Source: Epilithonimonas mollis
GTDB lineage: Bacteria > Bacteroidota > Bacteroidia > Flavobacteriales > Weeksellaceae
Length of the DNA stretch: 64,000 nt
Assembly (NCBI RefSeq): GCF_900142325.1
Contig: NZ_FRAM01000001.1
Coordinates: forward strand, 372,001 to 436,000
Direction of reading: 5' to 3'
Shown here: positions 1 to 8,249 of the stretch, in pieces
Layout of the letters: the number at the start of each line of letters is the position of its first letter
How positions within the stretch are numbered: position 1 is the stretch's first letter
The notes under the pieces: generated by a model
What the model saw: the letters and a program-made list of their open reading frames with translations, nothing else
Told to the model about the DNA's origin: nothing
The model's database searches: none
Made by a program: the position numbers and the translations under genes

Positions 1-1037
1 TTGTTGAATTCAAAATTTAAATTGTCAAAGTTGAACCATTTGTCTTTCAATTGTGCTTCTGTTGAATTTTTATAGTCATCAGATTTCAGGAAAGTAACCA
101 TTTGGTCTTCAATTCCACCTTTATAGGCCTGCAGAGTTTTTCCGCTTGGCAAGCTTACCACCGTTGTTTCCCTTGTAACGGCAACTGTATCACCAGCAAC
201 ATTTGTAGAATCTTTCTCCACCACTGTGGAATCCGTCGTGGCTACTGCTGCCGGCACAGGCTTCCTGTCGCACTGCTTCCAGAAAAACCATCCTAATAAA
301 AGTAATAACAGCAATGGCAACAACCATTTCCAGATGTTACCTCCAGAATCATTTCCTGAAACAATCTCGTGAGTAGTGCCACTTCTCGTTACATCGATTG
401 CCGGAGAATCGGCTACAGGTGCTTTTTCCGTGATCGGAGTCGTTGGATTGATCTCCGGAATTGGGTTTTGATTGGGTTCGGGAATTACATTTACAGGTTC
501 CGCATCAATATTACCGAACCAATTCCCCAATCCTAAGGATGCAAAGCTAAAGCCTGCAGGCAATAACATAGAGAGATGTTTTTTTTGTTCATTCAGAAGA
601 TTTACAAAAGAAAATGCATCCAGGTTATTTTCTGATGCATATCTGCCAATAGTTCCAGCTGTGGAAGCGGTGACAATATTCAGTAAGGCATCTGTGGAAT
701 CTTTGCTTATTCCTGCATATTCTGAAACAGACGTTGTTATTGCTTCCAGCTTATCACCATTTCCAAAAATAAGAGAAAGTATTTTTGAAATCAGCGAATC
801 ACTGCTATTCAGGTTTCCAAGCAGATTTGACAAAAGACCGGAAGATGAAGCTTCTTTTACGTAAGTGAATAACTCTGATTGTGCATTGCTGTTTACAAAT
901 CCGCCAATGACTGCAGGCAGCAATGCTGATACAGCTTTTGAAATACCGGACTCGCTTTCACCAAGTGTTATGGCTGCCTGGGAAATTGTGCTCTGTCCTA
1001 GCTGACCTTTGATTAGGTCGATTAAGTTAGTTGACAT
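1..1037 (-). CDS. DUF937 / OmpA-family envelope protein (partial, C-terminus off the window)
   Basis: The gene starts at the ATG complementary to 1035-1037 and runs off the left edge, leaving about 345 residues. The first ~175 residues (start MSTNLIDLIKGQLGQ) resemble DUF937 (YidB-like) all-helical repeats. A proline-rich linker and one membrane span (WLLPLLLLLLLGWFFW, about residue 240) follow. The last visible residues, ending WFNFDNLNFE, look like the entry to an OmpA peptidoglycan-binding domain, which would lie outside the window. I infer an inner-membrane-anchored envelope protein with a periplasmic OmpA domain. It is transcribed away from proS and separated from it by a terminator. Confidence 0.75.
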   Translation of the reverse strand, partial: MSTNLIDLIKGQLGQSTISQAAITLGESESGISKAVSALLPAVIGGFVNSNAQSELFTYVKEASSSGLLSNLLGNLNSSDSLISKILSLIFGNGDKLEAITTSVSEYAGISKDSTDALLNIVTASTAGTIGRYASENNLDAFSFVNLLNEQKKHLSMLLPAGFSFASLGLGNWFGNIDAEPVNVIPEPNQNPIPEINPTTPITEKAPVADSPAIDVTRSGTTHEIVSGNDSGGNIWKWLLPLLLLLLLGWFFWKQCDRKPVPAAVATTDSTVVEKDSTNVAGDTVAVTRETTVVSLPSGKTLQAYKGGIEDQMVTFLKSDDYKNSTEAQLKDKWFNFDNLNFEFN

Positions 1038-1160
1038 AGTAGTTTATTTTGTGATTAGTTTTATAATATTACCAAATATTAATCCATATTTTTACATGAT
1101 TAATAATTTTAGTAAAACTTTAACAACGAATCAAACAACAAACCTCTTTTTATAAAATTA

Positions 1161-1196
1161 AAAAACCGCCTCAATATTACTAATGAGGCGGTTTTT
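1161..1196 (-). terminator. Rho-independent terminator of proS
   Basis: A 13-base arm AAAAACCGCCTCA (1161-1173) pairs perfectly with 1184-1196 across a 10-nt loop. Read on the minus strand it ends in a U-run directly after the proS stop. Confidence 0.85.
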
Positions 1197-1197
1197 A

Positions 1198-2673
1198 TTA
1201 GTATGATTTTGCAAATACAACCCGTTGCGTAGAAGGTTTTCCTGAGATGAGAGAAACACCATCTTCCTTTTCATTGTTAAGTGGTATACACCTGATGGTC
1301 GCTTTTGTTTCCTGCTTGATCTGTTCTTCCTCCTCTTCGGTTCCGTCCCAATGCGCAAGGATAAATCCCCCTTTTTCTTCAAGAACCTTTTTAAATTCAT
1401 CGTAGGAATCAACCTTGGTGATATTTTCTTCTCTATAGGTCAAAGCTTTATTATAAATATCCTTTTGAATGATCTGAAGCAATTCTTCGATATAATTTTC
1501 CAAACCATCTAATGAAACAGTTTCCTTGGTAAGATTATCTCTTCTTGCCAATTCGACAGTCTTATTCTCGAGATCCCTTTGTCCCATTGCTATTCTCAAA
1601 GGAACACCTTTCAGCTCGTACTCGGCAAATTTCCAGCCCGGCTTATTCTGCGTATCATCATCAAATTTTACGGAAATCCCTTTTGATCTTAGTCTCGCTT
1701 GGATATCCAAAGCCACTTCACTAATCTGAGCCAGCTGCTCCTCACCTTTAAAAATCGGAACAATCACTACCTGAATCGGTGCTAATGTCGGCGGCAATAC
1801 CAGACCGAGATCATCAGAGTGGGTCATGATCAAAGCCCCCATCAATCTTGTAGAGGTTCCCCAGGAAGTTCCCCATGCATGTTCTATTTTTCCCTCTCTC
1901 GTAGTGAATTTGACATCAAAAGCTTTTCCGAAATTCTGACCAAGGAAATGCGAAGTTCCGGCCTGCAAAGCCTTTCCATCCTGCATCATCGCTTCGATAC
2001 AATAAGTTTCATCAGCTCCGGCAAATCTTTCAGAAGCTGACTTGATACCTCTGATAACAGGAATTGCCATAAAATCCTCAGCAAATTTTGCATAAACCTC
2101 AATCATTTTTTCAGTTTCCTCTATGGCTTCTTCTTTTGTAGCATGCGCTGTGTGTCCTTCTTGCCAAAGGAATTCTGCCGTTCTGAGGAACAACCTCGTT
2201 CTCATTTCCCATCGCACAACATTAGCCCATTGATTAATCAGAATTGGTAAATCTCTATAGGACTGAATCCAGTTTTTATATGTATTCCAAATAATTGCCT
2301 CGGAAGTAGGACGCACGATTAACTCCTCTTCGAGTTTCGCTTCGGGATCAACTATTAATTTACCCGGATTATTAGGATCATTTTTGAGTCTGTAGTGTGT
2401 GACAACAGCACATTCTTTGGCAAAACCTTCAGCATTTTTTTCTTCCGCCTCAAACAGACTTTTCGGAACGAAAAGAGGAAAATAAGCATTCTGGTGACCG
2501 GTCTCCTTGAATTTTTTATCCATCTCATCCCGCATTTTCTCCCAGATTGCATAACCATAAGGTTTAATCACCATGCAACCTCTCACGCCGGAATTCTCTG
2601 CTAAATCTGCTTTAACGACCAGTTCATTATACCATTTGCTGTAATCTTCTGCTCTTGATGTTAACTTTGCCAT
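1198..2673 (-). CDS. proS: Prolyl-tRNA synthetase, short (archaeal/eukaryotic-like) type
   Basis: Charges tRNA-Pro with proline in the cytoplasm. The 491-residue length, the N-terminus [19 protein letters not shown] and the absence of the bacterial editing insertion mark the ProS type 3 class. Class II motifs are visible: motif 2 around residue 150 ([21 protein letters not shown]) and motif 3 in the segment [31 protein letters not shown]. The C-terminal anticodon-binding domain and zinc/extension domain complete it (ends VVFAKSY). Start is the ATG at 2673; a divergent lipoprotein gene begins 149 bp away. Very sure of the family. Confidence 0.97.
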   Translation of the reverse strand: MAKLTSRAEDYSKWYNELVVKADLAENSGVRGCMVIKPYGYAIWEKMRDEMDKKFKETGHQNAYFPLFVPKSLFEAEEKNAEGFAKECAVVTHYRLKNDPNNPGKLIVDPEAKLEEELIVRPTSEAIIWNTYKNWIQSYRDLPILINQWANVVRWEMRTRLFLRTAEFLWQEGHTAHATKEEAIEETEKMIEVYAKFAEDFMAIPVIRGIKSASERFAGADETYCIEAMMQDGKALQAGTSHFLGQNFGKAFDVKFTTREGKIEHAWGTSWGTSTRLMGALIMTHSDDLGLVLPPTLAPIQVVIVPIFKGEEQLAQISEVALDIQARLRSKGISVKFDDDTQNKPGWKFAEYELKGVPLRIAMGQRDLENKTVELARRDNLTKETVSLDGLENYIEELLQIIQKDIYNKALTYREENITKVDSYDEFKKVLEEKGGFILAHWDGTEEEEEQIKQETKATIRCIPLNNEKEDGVSLISGKPSTQRVVFAKSY

Positions 2674-2821
2674 AATTTTTTTGCTATAAGTTTTAACTTT
2701 TTTTAAACTTTTTAATCTAAATAAAAAGCCTAATTTTACACGTATTTTTTAATTTCGAATGGTATAAAATTTGGTCTCTTTTAGGAAATGCAAATATAAG
2801 AAACTTAATACTTCTCATAAA

Positions 2822-3850
2822 ATGAAAAATTTCAACAATAAAAGCTTATACAATCTGATTAAATCAAAAGGTTTGCTCCTCATAGCCAGCAGCTTTCTTT
2901 TGACATCCTGCGTCATCTATACGGGTGGTTATTCAGAAACAGATGGTGTTTACTATGACCCCAATAAAGATTCTTTACCTGCCGGAAGCTATTCCGGAAA
3001 TTATGGAAACCAAGTAGATAATTATTATAATTATCAGGACACATATCCCAGTATTTATGATAACAACCAGCAAAACATTCAGGATCAGCAGAACAGATAC
3101 AGTCTCTCTCACGATTCTGACTGGGGAACTTTTACAGGAACCGAAACCAATTATACCAGTTTTAATAACTGGGGCTGGGGCGGCGGCTTCGGATGGGGAG
3201 GCTGGGGCTATCCCGGATACGGAATGTACGGCTGGAATAGTCCTTTCAACTCCTGGGGTTGGGGTATGGGATTTGGCTGGGGATTCGGTAATTCTTTTTA
3301 CTCACCTTGGGGATGGGGCGGATTTTATGATCCATTCTGGAACTATGGCTGGGGCGGACATTACCACGGATTCTATGGCGGTTATTATCAGCCGGTCTAT
3401 TATAACAGATCCGGATCAAACGGGAGATTATCCGGTATGCTTCCTCAGGGGAGACAAAACACAAACGGATTCCGGGGTATTAACAGCAGTGCATTCAGAG
3501 GTTCTGAAAGAATTAGTGGAAATAATAACGGGAATATCAGAACACAAAACAATGGCGTAAGAAATTACCCTAATAACGGTGTCAGAAATTATCCAAATAA
3601 CAGCATCAGGAATTACCCAAACAACGGCAATATAAGAACAAATCCGAACAATAGCGGAATCAGAAATAGTTATCCAAACAACAGCGGAGTCCGAAGCAAT
3701 CCGAACGGTGGTTTCAGAAATGAAGGATTTAACAATTCTCCTTCCAGATCTGGCAGCTCAGGAGGAGGATTCAATTCCGGCGGCGGTATGAGATCTGGTG
3801 GATCATCTGGCGGTGGCGGTATGAGATCCGGCGGTGGCGGAAGAAGATAA
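2822..3850 (+). CDS. Gly/Trp/Tyr-rich prolipoprotein of unknown function
   Basis: Start set at ATG 2822, which gives a lipoprotein signal peptide (lysines, then LLIASSFLLTSC, lipobox cysteine near residue 30); the longer reading from 2771 would bury it. The mature protein has no recognised domain. Its middle is extremely rich in Gly, Trp and Tyr (WGWGGGFGWGGWGYPGYG), followed by Asn-rich 8-residue repeats (GVRNYPNN) and a Gly/Ser/Arg tail. Such proteins are common next to proS in Chryseobacterium-like genomes as far as I recall, and have been mislabelled after that neighbour; there is no synthetase homology here. Probably cell-surface or periplasmic. Function unknown. It is followed by the outer-membrane protein gene after 30 bp, so the two are likely cotranscribed. 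Confidence 0.8.
   Translation: MKNFNNKSLYNLIKSKGLLLIASSFLLTSCVIYTGGYSETDGVYYDPNKDSLPAGSYSGNYGNQVDNYYNYQDTYPSIYDNNQQNIQDQQNRYSLSHDSDWGTFTGTETNYTSFNNWGWGGGFGWGGWGYPGYGMYGWNSPFNSWGWGMGFGWGFGNSFYSPWGWGGFYDPFWNYGWGGHYHGFYGGYYQPVYYNRSGSNGRLSGMLPQGRQNTNGFRGINSSAFRGSERISGNNNGNIRTQNNGVRNYPNNGVRNYPNNSIRNYPNNGNIRTNPNNSGIRNSYPNNSGVRSNPNGGFRNEGFNNSPSRSGSSGGGFNSGGGMRSGGSSGGGGMRSGGGGRR
3554..3625 (+). repeat. Three tandem 24-bp units coding for G/S-V/I-R-N-Y-P-N-N
   Basis: Units 3554-3577, 3578-3601 and 3602-3625 encode GVRNYPNN, GVRNYPNN and SIRNYPNN. More diverged copies continue to about 3706. In-frame tandem repeats inside the lipoprotein gene, likely to vary in number between strains. Confidence 0.8.
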
Positions 3851-3880
3851 TTTTTAATTAAAAAACTATTCAATTTTAAA

Positions 3881-5293
3881 ATGTTAAAAAAAACTTTTTT
3901 ACTGCTTAGTATCCCTGTTTCATTTATTTATCTGAAAGCACAGGATGCATCGGTAATTACAAATACAATTGATGTATATTCCAGCAATTCCATCAATGGA
4001 ACTTCAAAATACAACGCAATGGCAGGGTCAATGGGCGCACTTGGCGGCGACATTTCATCAGGTTTTGTAAACCCTGCTGGAATTGGCGTCTTCATTGCAA
4101 GTGATGTCAACCTGACATTAGGTGTTAACAGTAATAAAAATACGACAACGCTGGGAAACTCAGCCATGAATTATAAAATTAATCATACTGATCTGAATAA
4201 TTCCGGCGGTGTGTTGAGTATCAATCTTGGCGAAAGTTCTAAATGGAAGTTTGTCAATGTTGGATTCAACTATAACACACAATCTATTGAAAATTATTCT
4301 CAGTCACCAGGAAATCAAAACATAAAAGTGGTTGATGATTTTTCCTATCCCGGGACTATAATCAACTATACTTTTGGAGGACATGCTTATAACAGATATG
4401 GTGATCTTTCGAAAACCAATTTTGTGCTGGGTGCCAATTACGACAACAAATTATATTTCGGAGCCGGGCTTAATTTTCATAATTCTTATCTGAGACAGTA
4501 CGACAGCGCCAACTTTTTTTCGGATTATGATGATACCTATCTCACTTACAATAAGCAATACACAGATTATGAAGAGCGTGCAAACGGATTTTCTGCAAAC
4601 ATCGGTGTAATCGCAAAGCTTAATAATCAATTCAGAATTGGAGCAGCTATTGAAACGCCAACCTGGTGGACAATTGACAGGGTTTATAATCAATATTATT
4701 TCGGGAACAATCAGATTGACCTTTTCGGAGAGGACAGAAAACTATCTACACCTATGAAAGCAACTTTGAGTGCAGCTTTTGTTCCGAATAAAAATTTCTC
4801 GCTGAATGTGGATTATATCCAGGGTGTAACAAAACCGCGATACAAAGAATATGGCGCAGCTGAACAGGAACTGAATGATTTCTTCGGGGATTCTTATAAA
4901 AATTCTTCAGAAGTGAGAGTAGGTGCTGAATACAGAATTGCAGATTTCAGAGTTCGAGGCGGTTATGCATATCAGGGAAACAGCTTTGACAACCTTTCCC
5001 TTGCAGCTTACAACGATAACGGATCCGTAGCAAACAGATCTTTTTCAAATCTTTTTGTCGGGAAGCGTAATATTATCGGAGCCGGAATCGGTTATGATTT
5101 CAAAGCATTTTATTTAGATGCCTCTTATCAGAATATCAGTTCAGAATATTCGAGCCCTTTTTTACAGGGAAATGCAGATTTCAATTCCGGGTATTTCAAC
5201 GGAGGATTTGATGTCAATAGTGATGCTTATGCTGTATCAAAAGTAAAAAACAAGAGAGACAATTTCTTTGTAACACTTGGCTGGAGATTCTAA
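3881..5293 (+). CDS. OmpP1/FadL/TodX-like outer-membrane beta-barrel protein
   Basis: 470 residues with a signal peptide (MLKKTFLLLSIPVSFIYLKAQ, cleavage after AQ). The early motif ALGGDISSGFVNPAGIG is the typical FadL/OmpP1 N-terminal hatch signature (GNPAGI-like). The rest shows alternating amphipathic strands ending in an aromatic C-terminus (NFFVTLGWRF), as required for BamA-dependent barrel assembly. The family moves hydrophobic compounds across the outer membrane; the substrate cannot be told from sequence. Lies 30 bp after the lipoprotein gene and ends in a strong terminator. Confidence 0.85.
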   Translation: MLKKTFLLLSIPVSFIYLKAQDASVITNTIDVYSSNSINGTSKYNAMAGSMGALGGDISSGFVNPAGIGVFIASDVNLTLGVNSNKNTTTLGNSAMNYKINHTDLNNSGGVLSINLGESSKWKFVNVGFNYNTQSIENYSQSPGNQNIKVVDDFSYPGTIINYTFGGHAYNRYGDLSKTNFVLGANYDNKLYFGAGLNFHNSYLRQYDSANFFSDYDDTYLTYNKQYTDYEERANGFSANIGVIAKLNNQFRIGAAIETPTWWTIDRVYNQYYFGNNQIDLFGEDRKLSTPMKATLSAAFVPNKNFSLNVDYIQGVTKPRYKEYGAAEQELNDFFGDSYKNSSEVRVGAEYRIADFRVRGGYAYQGNSFDNLSLAAYNDNGSVANRSFSNLFVGKRNIIGAGIGYDFKAFYLDASYQNISSEYSSPFLQGNADFNSGYFNGGFDVNSDAYAVSKVKNKRDNFFVTLGWRF

Positions 5294-5307
5294 ACAAAAC
5301 TAAATAT

Positions 5308-5341
5308 AAAAAAACCTACAAATCGCTTTGTAGGTTTTTTT
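5308..5341. terminator. Bidirectional terminator between the OMP gene and rsgA
   Basis: The arm AAAACCTACAAA pairs with TTTGTAGGTTTT across a 4-nt loop; A-run on one side and T-run on the other. It serves the convergent genes on both strands and touches the rsgA stop codon. Confidence 0.9.
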
Positions 5342-6267
5342 TATTTCTGATTGATTTCTTCCGCTTCTTCCATCAGTTTCAGATACGTGATATATCGCGT
5401 TTCCTCCACCTCTCCTGTTTCCAGTCCTGCAATGACAGCACATTTTGGCTCATTGATATGCATACAGTTGTGGTACCTGCATTCTCTTCCTTTTTTGAAA
5501 ATCTCAGGGAAATAATGCTGGATTTCTTCCTTTTCGACATCGATCATTGCAAACTCCCGAACGCCCGGCGTATCAATAACAGAACCCCCAAAATCCCAAA
5601 AATGCATCTGGGCAAAGGTTGTTGTATGCTTCCCTTTGAGATGCGTATCTGATATTTCTCCTGTTCTCAAGTCCAGACTTGGTTGCAATGCATTCACCAA
5701 AGTGGATTTTCCACAGCCTGAATGTCCGAAGAATACAGAAGTTTTGTCCCTGATATCATGTTCCAGAAGATCCAGATTCAATTTGGAATAAGAGGAAATC
5801 TCCAAAGTGTTGTATCCGATGTTCTCATACATCGCTTCGATATTTTCCACGATTTCTTTTTCTTCAGCGGACAGCACATCCATTTTATTAAAAAGAATCA
5901 AGGCCGATATATTATAAGCTTCGCAACAGGCCAAAAACCGGTCAAGAAAACCTAAGGATGTTTCCGGAAATTTAATAGTATAGATAAAGCAGGCAACATC
6001 GATATTCGACGCAATAATATGGGCCTCTTTGGAAAGATTAACTGATTTTCTGATGAGATAATTCTTCCTCGGGAAAATCTTGGTAATCCAGGCAACATCA
6101 TCCTGCCCCAAAGAAAACTCGACCTCGTCCCCTACCGCCAGCGGATTGGTGAGACGAGTTTTGATTAATTTGAATTTTCCACGGATTCTGGCTTCATAGA
6201 TTTGTTTTGTCTCCGATTCTAAGACCTGATACCAGCTTCCGGTTGACTTGATGATGATTCCTTTCAA
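5341..6267 (-). CDS. rsgA: Ribosome small-subunit-dependent GTPase RsgA
   Basis: Late 30S ribosome assembly GTPase. 308 residues: an N-terminal OB-fold (about 1-70), a circularly permuted GTPase domain with motifs in order G4 (LFNKMD), G1 P-loop (GHSGCGKSTLVNAL), then G3 (DTPGVREF), and a C-terminal zinc knuckle with the Cys/His set CRYHNCMHINEPKC. The order G4-G1-G3 is diagnostic of the family. Start MKGIIIKSTGSWYQV is typical. Stands alone on the minus strand. Confidence 0.96.
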   Translation of the reverse strand: MKGIIIKSTGSWYQVLESETKQIYEARIRGKFKLIKTRLTNPLAVGDEVEFSLGQDDVAWITKIFPRKNYLIRKSVNLSKEAHIIASNIDVACFIYTIKFPETSLGFLDRFLACCEAYNISALILFNKMDVLSAEEKEIVENIEAMYENIGYNTLEISSYSKLNLDLLEHDIRDKTSVFFGHSGCGKSTLVNALQPSLDLRTGEISDTHLKGKHTTTFAQMHFWDFGGSVIDTPGVREFAMIDVEKEEIQHYFPEIFKKGRECRYHNCMHINEPKCAVIAGLETGEVEETRYITYLKLMEEAEEINQK

Positions 6268-6319
6268 AAAATATATTTTATGTTTCGCAAAGTTAAAGCT
6301 TTTATCTGTTTTTAAATCA

Positions 6320-6356
6320 AAAACCCTTTTAGAAATCGAAATTCTGAAAGGGTTTT
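6320..6356 (-). terminator. Long hairpin, probable end of the DAHP synthase transcript
   Basis: The arms AAAACCCTTTTAGAA (6320-6334) and TTCTGAAAGGGTTTT (6342-6356) pair with one T-G wobble. On the minus strand it is followed by T-rich sequence. It lies downstream of the 21-bp repeats, so those repeats would be in the 3' untranslated region of the 6799-7878 gene. Confidence 0.65.
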
Positions 6357-6426
6357 GTGATCGTGATCTTTTCAGGTTTTCCAGACCGGCGAAAGACTTT
6401 TTAACGAAAACATGTTACTTTGGGCT

Positions 6427-6594
6427 TTGATGCATTACGGTTCGTCTTTGTATCATTACTTAGATCCGGTGATCCGTTACGCTGGATCGTTGATCCATTA
6501 CAATGCGCCGTTGATGCATTACAATATACCGTTGATGCATTACGATGAGCCGTTGATGCATTACGATAAGGCGTTGATGCATTACGATGAGGCA
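6427..6594. repeat. 21-bp tandem repeat (minisatellite), 8 units
   Basis: Eight contiguous units of exactly 21 bp. The conserved part is TTGATGCATTAC, followed by nine more variable bases (for example GATGAGCCG). The four right-hand units are nearly identical and the left-hand ones progressively degenerate. As 21 is a multiple of 3, both strands stay open (LMHYDEP on plus, HRNASTP on minus), which produces ORFs that I do not accept as genes. Confidence 0.9.
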
Positions 6595-6689
6595 TCTTCA
6601 CGTGTTCATCGGGTTTTCCGCTCGTTCTGATTTTTACTGTTTTTAATTTCGTCTTTACAGATAAGTTTGACTGATGACAAATCTTCAAT

Positions 6690-6798
6690 TTTGCGAAGCT
6701 GCAGCCCGACTTGAACGGAGCTCATTTTTTTGCTGCCGGAAAAAGCCAAGGCAAAAAATAGCGGGAGTGGAAGGCGGATTAAGCTGCCCAAATAATTA
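6690..6798 (-). repeat. Possible dispersed intergenic element after the DAHP synthase gene
   Basis: GC-richer 3' tail between the gene stop and the minisatellite (GGCAGCTTAATCCGCCTTCC, then CTCCCGCTATTTTTTGCC, then GAGCTCCGTTCAAGTCGG on the minus strand). It resembles the short non-coding elements often found downstream of genes in flavobacterial genomes. This is recollection, not a search; only one copy is present here. Confidence 0.3.
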
Positions 6799-7878
6799 TT
6801 ATCTGTCAATCATAATATGATTCTGAACCTCGATACTCTCTTCGTGGATGGCTTTGAAAACTTTTTCTATGAACTCCTGGGACATTCCTGTTTCGAAGGC
6901 TTTCTGAGTGGCATATTCTGTGATGACTTTCCAACGCTCGGGCTGGAAAATAGCAATATTATTTTCTTTTTTCAGAGTTCCGATTTTCTCCGAGATTTTC
7001 ATTCTTTGCGACAATAATTCGATCAGCTGAAAGTCCATATCGCTAATCAAAGTCCTGTGTTTCCCCATTTCGTCCTCGTAACCGGAGATATCTGAGTTAC
7101 GGACCTGAAGGTTGGTGATCATCCCGGCCAAAACTTCTGGTGTGATCTGTTGAGATGCATCACTCCATGCATTATCCGGATCGCAGTGACTTTCGATGAT
7201 CGCACCCTGGTAACCCACATTGAAGGCTTCCTGGGCAACACCAGCCAAACCAGTCCTGTTGCCGCAAATATGTGAAGGATCGATAAACAAAGGGATATTC
7301 GGGAACTGGTTTTTGAAGTCTAAAGCGATCTGCCAATTCGGTATATTTCTGTACTTCGTTTTTTGGTAAGTTGAAAAGCCTCTGTGTATGGCACCGATAT
7401 TTTCTACACCCTGACCCAAAAGTCTTTCCAGAGCACCAATCCAGAGTGCCAAATCAGGATTGACGGGATTCTTTACCAAAACCGGTTTATCAGTTCCCCG
7501 CAAAGCCTGTGCAATCTCCTGCACCGTAAAAGGATTAACCGTAGAGCGTGCGCCAATCCAGAGAATATCCACATCTGCTTCCAGGGCTGCGAAAACGTGA
7601 TGTGCATTCGCAACTTCCGTAGCCGTTTTGAAACCGAATTCTTCCTTTACTTTTTTGAGCCAGTTGAGACCAATTACGCCAACGCCTTCGAAGCCGTTTG
7701 GTTTTGTTCTCGGTTTCCAGATCCCGGCACGGAAAGCGGAGATTTCTGCGCCGCTTTCTTTCAGTCTTTTTGCGGTTTCCAGCATCTGCGCTTCACTTTC
7801 TGCGCTGCATGGCCCGGCTATGATCATTGGATTTGCGAATTCACTAATCCAGTCATTTTTCAGTTCGTTTAAGTCCAT
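6799..7878 (-). CDS. Bifunctional DAHP synthase / chorismate mutase
   Basis: First step of the shikimate pathway (erythrose-4-P + PEP to DAHP) fused to the chorismate-to-prephenate step. Residues ~15-260 are a type I-beta DAHP synthase (MIIAGPCSAES, AGIWKPRTKPNGFEG, PLFIDPSHICGNR, IIESHCDPDNAWSDA). Residues ~270-355 are an AroQ-type helical chorismate mutase (LLSQRMKISEKIGTLKKEN, then HEESIEVQNHIM). 359 residues is normal for this Bacteroidota fusion, where the mutase domain acts as the feedback sensor for the synthase. No other aro gene is adjacent. Symbol left blank because names differ (aroG, aroA, aroF with pheA). Confidence 0.95.
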   Translation of the reverse strand: MDLNELKNDWISEFANPMIIAGPCSAESEAQMLETAKRLKESGAEISAFRAGIWKPRTKPNGFEGVGVIGLNWLKKVKEEFGFKTATEVANAHHVFAALEADVDILWIGARSTVNPFTVQEIAQALRGTDKPVLVKNPVNPDLALWIGALERLLGQGVENIGAIHRGFSTYQKTKYRNIPNWQIALDFKNQFPNIPLFIDPSHICGNRTGLAGVAQEAFNVGYQGAIIESHCDPDNAWSDASQQITPEVLAGMITNLQVRNSDISGYEDEMGKHRTLISDMDFQLIELLSQRMKISEKIGTLKKENNIAIFQPERWKVITEYATQKAFETGMSQEFIEKVFKAIHEESIEVQNHIMIDR

Positions 7879-8029
7879 TTTATGTAATCTTATTATTTTT
7901 AATATTAATGCAACAGTTTACCTGTTATAAATCCTGATTTATAATTCCTTTTCAAAAAAATACTGTTTAAAACTTTTAAATGAGTAACGGGCCAATGAAG
8001 GAGCACCGTTTTTTGAGAAAGAAATTCAG

Positions 8030-8158
8030 TTAGCTATACCAATAAAATCGATAATAGTTTCTGAAATTTCTATAATAAAATCCAAAAAAGCTGAATAATC
8101 CACCCCAAAAAAAGGCAGATTCTTTAGTGACGAAATATGGAAATTTATTGGCTTCCAT
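8030..8158 (-). CDS. Possible 42-residue aromatic-rich small protein
   Basis: In the 371-bp gap between dnaX and the DAHP synthase gene, a minus-strand ORF starts at ATG 8158 (MEANKFPYFVTKESAFF) and ends at TAA 8030-8032. The C-terminal half is very rich in Phe, Tyr and Trp with several Arg (FFGFYYRNFRNYYRFYWYS). No family recognised; could be chance. The remainder of the gap shows nothing else I can name. Confidence 0.2.
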   Translation of the reverse strand: MEANKFPYFVTKESAFFWGGLFSFFGFYYRNFRNYYRFYWYS

Positions 8159-8249
8159 GATTTATATCCTTTATTAATAAGGACTTGAGCTGATTTAGAT
8201 TAATATTTTTCTTCCTGGTCTCGGAGAAATCCTGAGCAAAGATATAAAT

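Noticed and set aside
3670..3873. Proline-rich minus-strand ORF
   Set aside because: Antisense shadow of the Gly-rich 3' end of the lipoprotein gene.
6427..6594. Possible CRISPR array
   Set aside because: Units are contiguous 21-mers with no spacers, and no cas genes are near.
6412..6688. ORFs on both strands through the 21-bp repeats (LMHYDEP and HRNASTP repeats)
   Set aside because: They are a by-product of a 21-bp period without stops; no start context, no flanking domain.
6606..6809. 67-residue minus-strand ORF overlapping the DAHP synthase stop
   Set aside because: No domain, starts inside the upstream gene, and falls in what looks like a non-coding tail element.
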